This document shows positions 4,648 to 8,472 of a stretch of 8,472 bases of DNA, one piece after another. The first letter of the stretch is position 1. Each line of letters starts with the position of its first letter. A program made the position numbers and the translations under genes. A model generated the notes under the pieces. That model worked only from the letters and a program-made list of their open reading frames with translations. It made no database searches and was not told where the DNA came from. This DNA comes from Gemmatimonadales bacterium (lineage in GTDB: Bacteria > Gemmatimonadota > Gemmatimonadetes > Gemmatimonadales > GWC2-71-9), in assembly GCA_030597435.1 (NCBI GenBank), contig JAUVRV010000096.1, positions 1 to 8,472 on the forward strand, written 5' to 3'.

Positions 4648-6249
4648 GTGCTAGATTACGTGATCCACTTGCCAGCAACACCACAACCAGCCAATGGAGT
4701 CGTCTTCACCTTGAACTTCTCCTCACTCGATACATTGGCTTTCATCTGCTACTTCCTAGTGGTTGGACTAGTAGCTGTCATAGCATCCAGACGCGAGCGC
4801 GTCGCCGCTGATTACTTCCTGGCCGGCCGTCAGCTACCCTGGTGGCTCATTGGCATCAGCTTGATTGCAAGCAATATCTCCACCGAACACTTTGTGGGGA
4901 TGGCTGGTTCGGCCGTGGACTTCGGTCTTGCCATAGCCTCATACGAATGGATGGCAGCGATCACTTTGGTGATCGTTGCACGTTGGTTCTTGCCCAAGTA
5001 CCTCGCGCACGGCATCACGACGATGCCGGAGTATCTCGAGAAACGATTTGATGCCAGATCGCGCCAGTGGTTAGCGATCTATATGTTGCTCGCGTATGTG
5101 TTCGTAGCCATGGCGACAGTGTTGTACTCGGGTGGACTGGCGCTGCACACCATCTTTGATATGCCCCTCGGTTGGGGCATCACGATCCTTGCTGTCTTTG
5201 CCGGCGCATACACCGCTTATGGTGGATTGAAGGCGGTCGTTTGGTCAGACTTGATACAGGGGAGCATGTTGCTTCTGGGTGGCCTGCTTGTCACCGTGCT
5301 GGGACTGCAAGCGATTGGTGGGTGGGATACATTGATGGCGCAAGCTGGCGACAAGTTCCATATGGTACTGCCTCTAGACCACCCGGAGTTGCCCTGGTTC
5401 GCAATCTTCTTCGGCGGTCTCTGGATCGCCAATCTCTTCTATTGGGGTTGTAACCAGTTCATAACGCAACGAATGCTTGGTGCTAAGAACCTCACCCAAG
5501 GTCGCTACGGGATCGTCTTCGCAGCTTACTTGAAGCTGCTGGTTCCATTCATCATCGTGATCCCAGGCATCATTGCCTGGGTGCTCTACTCCAGCGAACT
5601 GCCGCGGTCGGACATGGCATACCCACTCTTGATCGACCGACTACTACCCACCGGCCTCACCGGCTTGATGTTTGCCGCCTTGTTGGCTGCCATAATGTCG
5701 AGCCTGGACTCGATGCTGAATTCGGCGGCAACCATCTTCACCATCGATATCTATCAACGGCGACTGCGACCCGACAGCTCACAACGTCATCTGATTGCAG
5801 TGGGCAGGGTGAGCACGGTGGTTTTCCTGGTCATTGCCGCCGCCTTTTCACCGCTCCTGCTCCGGTTCGATCGGATATTCAGCTACATACAGGAATTCTG
5901 GGGATTGATCACCCCTGGAGTTGCCGTTGTCTTCTTGGGGGGGCTGTTCTGGAAACGTGCGACGGCGTCGGCTGCCGCACTGGTCATGGCCGCGACCCTA
6001 CCCGTGACCATTGGGGTGAAGCTGTTGACACCCAACACAGCTTTCCTCGATCAGATGTGGCTGGCGGGGTTGACGCTGACTGCTCTGTTCGTCGGCGTGT
6101 CTCTATCTCGAGCCAGGCCAGTTGAAACTGTTGAGGTTGAGAGGCGCAACGTTGCCCCCAAAGACAAGCCAGAGCGGGATATTCTATTCGATGTGTTGTG
6201 CCTCGGTGTCATTGCTGCAACAGGTCTGCTTTACTGGGTATTCTTCTAG
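4648..6249 (+). CDS. SGLT-like sodium/sugar symporter (SSS family)
   Basis: This 533-residue inner-membrane protein matches the solute:sodium symporter family and especially the Vibrio SGLT galactose transporter (543 residues) across its length, with about 14 hydrophobic segments. Conserved sugar- and ion-site residues by alignment from memory are Asn76, Ser78 and Glu80 in the NIS-x-E motif, Glu100 (Glu88 in vSGLT), Asn262, Tyr265 and Trp266 (the NLxYWGxNQ motif, including the inner gate Tyr263), Lys296 (Lys294), Ser351-Ser352 (Na2 site Ser364-Ser365) and Gln415 (Gln428). Two sugar contacts differ: Gln69 is His81 and Ser91 is Ala103. The start is uncertain: GTG at 4648 has a weak GGAA site, and the first 20 or so residues lack family resemblance. 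GTG at 4660 or TTG at 4711 (MNFSSLDTLAF) are alternatives. It leads a cluster with the next two genes; the likely substrate is a sugar released by the GH109-type enzyme. Confidence 0.92.
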   Translation: MLDYVIHLPATPQPANGVVFTLNFSSLDTLAFICYFLVVGLVAVIASRRERVAADYFLAGRQLPWWLIGISLIASNISTEHFVGMAGSAVDFGLAIASYEWMAAITLVIVARWFLPKYLAHGITTMPEYLEKRFDARSRQWLAIYMLLAYVFVAMATVLYSGGLALHTIFDMPLGWGITILAVFAGAYTAYGGLKAVVWSDLIQGSMLLLGGLLVTVLGLQAIGGWDTLMAQAGDKFHMVLPLDHPELPWFAIFFGGLWIANLFYWGCNQFITQRMLGAKNLTQGRYGIVFAAYLKLLVPFIIVIPGIIAWVLYSSELPRSDMAYPLLIDRLLPTGLTGLMFAALLAAIMSSLDSMLNSAATIFTIDIYQRRLRPDSSQRHLIAVGRVSTVVFLVIAAAFSPLLLRFDRIFSYIQEFWGLITPGVAVVFLGGLFWKRATASAAALVMAATLPVTIGVKLLTPNTAFLDQMWLAGLTLTALFVGVSLSRARPVETVEVERRNVAPKDKPERDILFDVLCLGVIAATGLLYWVFF

Positions 6250-6254
6250 CTGCT

Positions 6255-7094
6255 ATGAACCGTCCTTCCCCTGTGTCTCCGTTCGCTCGTTTGACCGCGA
6301 TTCTGGCCGTGGCTGCGACTCTGGTCACTGCTAGTTGCACCAGATCCCCAAACATCGAGGAAGAACCGAGAGCCGATAATGACCCTGCGTCGCTGCGTAG
6401 CGTGGCCTACAACATCCGGCACGGACTCGGCATGGATGACAGCGTTGATCTGGAACGCTCAGCACGGCTCATCAACTCGCTGCAACCGGATATCGTCACG
6501 CTGCAGGAGGTCGACAACGGCACAGAACGGACCGGCAACGTCGACCAAGCCGCGGTATTGGCCCAACTGACTGGTATGCATGGTGTCTTTGGCGCCTTCA
6601 TGGATTACCAGGGCGGCCAGTACGGCATGGCCCTACTGTCACGATTCCCAGTGTTGGACTATCAGAATCACCGCTTGCCGAAGGGCGCTGAGCCACGCTC
6701 CGCGCTAGCTGCCCGCATCAGGATCGAACCGGCCGGCCGAGAAATAATCGTCGTCGGCATCCATCTCTACGCCACCGAACAAGAACGACTCGCCCAAGCA
6801 CAAACCATCGTAGAGCTGTATCGAACTGAATCGATCCCGGTGATCTTGGCGGGAGACTTCAACTCCGAACCCGAGTCTGCAGTAATGCGTCTACTGCAGA
6901 CCATCTGGGAACTTCCCACCAAAGGGGAAGACCACTTGACGTTCCCGGCCGATAATCCGGACCGGGAGATCGACTTCATTCTGTTTCGGCCCGACAACAT
7001 GTTTCGAGTGACCGAGTCACGTGTGATTCACGAACCGTTGGTGTCAGACCACCGACCGGTAGTGCTTACGCTCGAGATCTCGGACCAACGGTGA
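6255..7094 (+). CDS. EEP-superfamily (endonuclease/exonuclease/phosphatase) lipoprotein
   Basis: The 279-residue product has a signal peptide (hydrophobic 12-27) ending in TASC, so Cys28 is the probable lipidated residue. The rest is a complete EEP fold with the metal-dependent phosphoesterase residues: Asn53 (YNIRHG), Glu85 (LQEV), Tyr123, His170 (GIHLY), Asp201 and Asn203 (GDFNSEP), Asp240 (EIDFI), and Asp265-His266 (SDHRP). Family members hydrolyse phosphodiesters or phosphomonoesters in nucleic acids, lipids or inositol phosphates; a surface or periplasmic enzyme close to a sugar symporter could dephosphorylate an extracellular substrate, but this is inference. ATG at 6255 is chosen over upstream in-frame starts that overlap the symporter, because it places a proper signal peptide at the N-terminus. 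It begins 5 nt after the symporter stop without an obvious ribosome site, suggesting coupling. Confidence 0.88.
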   Translation: MNRPSPVSPFARLTAILAVAATLVTASCTRSPNIEEEPRADNDPASLRSVAYNIRHGLGMDDSVDLERSARLINSLQPDIVTLQEVDNGTERTGNVDQAAVLAQLTGMHGVFGAFMDYQGGQYGMALLSRFPVLDYQNHRLPKGAEPRSALAARIRIEPAGREIIVVGIHLYATEQERLAQAQTIVELYRTESIPVILAGDFNSEPESAVMRLLQTIWELPTKGEDHLTFPADNPDREIDFILFRPDNMFRVTESRVIHEPLVSDHRPVVLTLEISDQR

Positions 7095-7118
7095 TCGCAT
7101 CAATCATATGGAGCGACT

Positions 7119-8456
7119 ATGTCATCAATCGATCGTAGAGATTTCTTGAAGGGCGGTGCGGGAGCAGCCATGGCGCTCTCCGGCATCTCTCCCAACATCC
7201 TGATGGGCCAGGATGACAGAACGGTGAGGATCGGCATCATCGGTGTCGGCGGCAGGGGTAGGAGCCTGCTACGCCTGCTGCTCCGACGCGGTGATACTGT
7301 GGTCAACGCTATCTGCGATATCAATCCTGAAGCGATTCAACGATCAGTCGATATGATCAACGAGGCCGGAGCGGCCACCCCAACTCAGTACTTGAACGGT
7401 GACGAGGATTTCCGCAACCTGGTGCAACGCGACGATCTCGACGCCGTGATCATTGCTACACCATGGTTGTGGCACACCGACATGGCAGTTGCCGGCATGA
7501 AGGCCGGCAAGGCAGTGGGCGTAGAGGTGCCGGCCGCGGTTACGATCCAGGGGTGCTGGGATCTCGTGAACACATCAGAGCAGACGGGCATACCATGTAT
7601 GATCATGGAGAATGTCTGCTATCGACGTGACGTCATGACGGTTCTCAACATGGTGCGGCAAGGCCTGTTCGGCGAACTGATACACTGTCAGGGGGGATAT
7701 CAGCACGATCTCCGCGGCATCAAGTTCCAACCAGGGGCAGAGTTCGGACCAGGTGCTCGGGGTGAGGCTGTTTGGCGGACGCACCATTCAATCACACGGA
7801 ACGGTGAACTCTATCCGACGCACGGCATGGGCCCGATCTCCAAGTGCCTCAACATCAATACCGGTAACAGATTCGAGACCCTTACTTCCACGGCGACCAA
7901 GGCCCGTGGACTGCACAACTATGTCAAGGCTGAAGGCGGCGAGGATCACCCGAACGCCGATATTCGTTTCAAGCTCGGAGATGTGGTTACCACGGTGATC
8001 AAGTGTGCCAACGGTGAGACGATCATGTTGAGCCACGACACGAACCTGCCACGCCCATACTCACTCAACTTCCGGGTTCAGGGTACCAAGGGGATCTGGA
8101 TGAGCGACAATCGCTCTGTCTACCTCGAGGGGGTCAGTCCGGAGCCGCATCAGTGGGAACCGTTCAGCAACTACAGCGAGCAGTACGACCACCCACTGTG
8201 GAAACGACACACGGCGGAGTCCGAGGGCGCAGGACACGGAGGCATGGACTTCTTCGTCGTACACGCGTTCGTTGAATCGGTCAAGCGCCAGATCCCACCC
8301 CCGATAGACGTCTACGAGGCGGCATCTTGGAGCGTGATCAGTCCGCTATCCGAGCGATCGATCGCAACCGGCAGCAGCCCTATGCATTTCCCCGATTTCA
8401 CCAGGGGTGAATGGTCCAGGAGGGTGAGTTCCTTCGCCCATACGGACGAGTATTAG
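7119..8456 (+). CDS. Tat-exported GH109-type NAD-dependent glycosidase (Gfo/Idh/MocA fold)
   Basis: The 445-residue product opens with a twin-arginine signal (DRRDFLKG, 5-12) and a hydrophobic stretch (to about 29). A Rossmann domain follows: RIGIIGVGGRGR at 37-48 is the dinucleotide-binding loop, AICDINP at 64-70 the second strand, and GVEVPAAV at 134-141 a family signature. The C-terminal half (from about 165) carries family blocks such as VCYRRDVM, GYQHDL, LYPTHG (231-236, Tyr232 and His235), TNLPRPYS, RVQGT and GGMDFFV. These match glycoside hydrolase family 109, whose characterised Elizabethkingia member is an alpha-N-acetylgalactosaminidase using bound NAD in a redox-assisted elimination mechanism. 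Tat export fits because the cofactor must be bound before transport. GGAG (7110-7113) lies 5 nt before the ATG. Substrate within the family is not certain; Gfo/Idh/MocA paralogues with other activities exist. Confidence 0.88.
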   Translation: MSSIDRRDFLKGGAGAAMALSGISPNILMGQDDRTVRIGIIGVGGRGRSLLRLLLRRGDTVVNAICDINPEAIQRSVDMINEAGAATPTQYLNGDEDFRNLVQRDDLDAVIIATPWLWHTDMAVAGMKAGKAVGVEVPAAVTIQGCWDLVNTSEQTGIPCMIMENVCYRRDVMTVLNMVRQGLFGELIHCQGGYQHDLRGIKFQPGAEFGPGARGEAVWRTHHSITRNGELYPTHGMGPISKCLNINTGNRFETLTSTATKARGLHNYVKAEGGEDHPNADIRFKLGDVVTTVIKCANGETIMLSHDTNLPRPYSLNFRVQGTKGIWMSDNRSVYLEGVSPEPHQWEPFSNYSEQYDHPLWKRHTAESEGAGHGGMDFFVVHAFVESVKRQIPPPIDVYEAASWSVISPLSERSIATGSSPMHFPDFTRGEWSRRVSSFAHTDEY

Positions 8457-8472
8457 GCCCGTCTCCTTCCCC

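Noticed and set aside
6198..6254. Longer start for the EEP lipoprotein inside the symporter gene
   Set aside because: It would add a Cys-rich segment overlapping the symporter 3' end and spoil the signal peptide; ATG at 6255 fits a lipoprotein.

Overview
The window (about 57% G+C by eye) looks like a chromosomal segment of a Gram-negative, uncultured-type heterotrophic bacterium. The mix is a membrane-anchored DtxR/FeoA-type regulator, AgmX/PglI-like and EEP-fold lipoproteins, Tat-exported Gfo/Idh/MocA and LanC-like proteins, an SGLT-like symporter and a small cold-shock protein. It fits Gemmatimonadota or a related environmental phylum best, but that placement is inference from gene content. 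No rRNA, tRNA, CRISPR array, insertion sequence or phage gene was seen.

Left part (1-703, minus strand): the 5' portion of a DtxR-family metal-dependent regulator whose 3' end lies outside the window. It has an N-terminal membrane helix, a winged helix, a metal-binding/dimerization domain and the start of a FeoA/SH3-like domain. Its upstream region carries a TTGACA hexamer, a TATATT hexamer and a dyad (ATTAGG-N4-CCTAAT) overlapping the TATATT box, which suggests iron- or manganese-responsive autoregulation.

Divergently (910-2690, plus strand): a tryptophanase whose diagnostic residues match tryptophanase rather than tyrosine phenol-lyase. It overlaps by 4 nt a small lipoprotein with an AgmX/PglI-like C-terminal domain. 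A 12-codon ORF with a good ribosome binding site and a dyad lies just ahead of the tryptophanase. A strong 12-bp hairpin (2724-2753) separates this pair from the convergent cold-shock gene.

Centre (2782-4528, minus strand): a 73-residue cold-shock protein with a hairpin-containing leader and, upstream of it, a Tat-exported LanC-like protein with seven GxxG repeats. Its second zinc motif reads Cys-Cys-Gly instead of the usual Cys-His-Gly. No lanthipeptide precursor or dehydratase is seen nearby.

Right part (4648-8456, plus strand): a tight cluster of an SGLT-like sodium/sugar symporter, an EEP-superfamily lipoprotein (5 nt downstream) and a Tat-exported GH109-type NAD-dependent glycosidase (24 nt downstream). 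Together they suggest release of a sugar (the GH109 precedent is alpha-N-acetylgalactosamine) outside the inner membrane and Na+-driven uptake. The EEP protein's substrate is unknown.

The items most worth follow-up are the exported LanC-like protein with altered zinc and active-site positions, the membrane-anchored DtxR-like repressor with its operator, and the leader in front of the tryptophanase.
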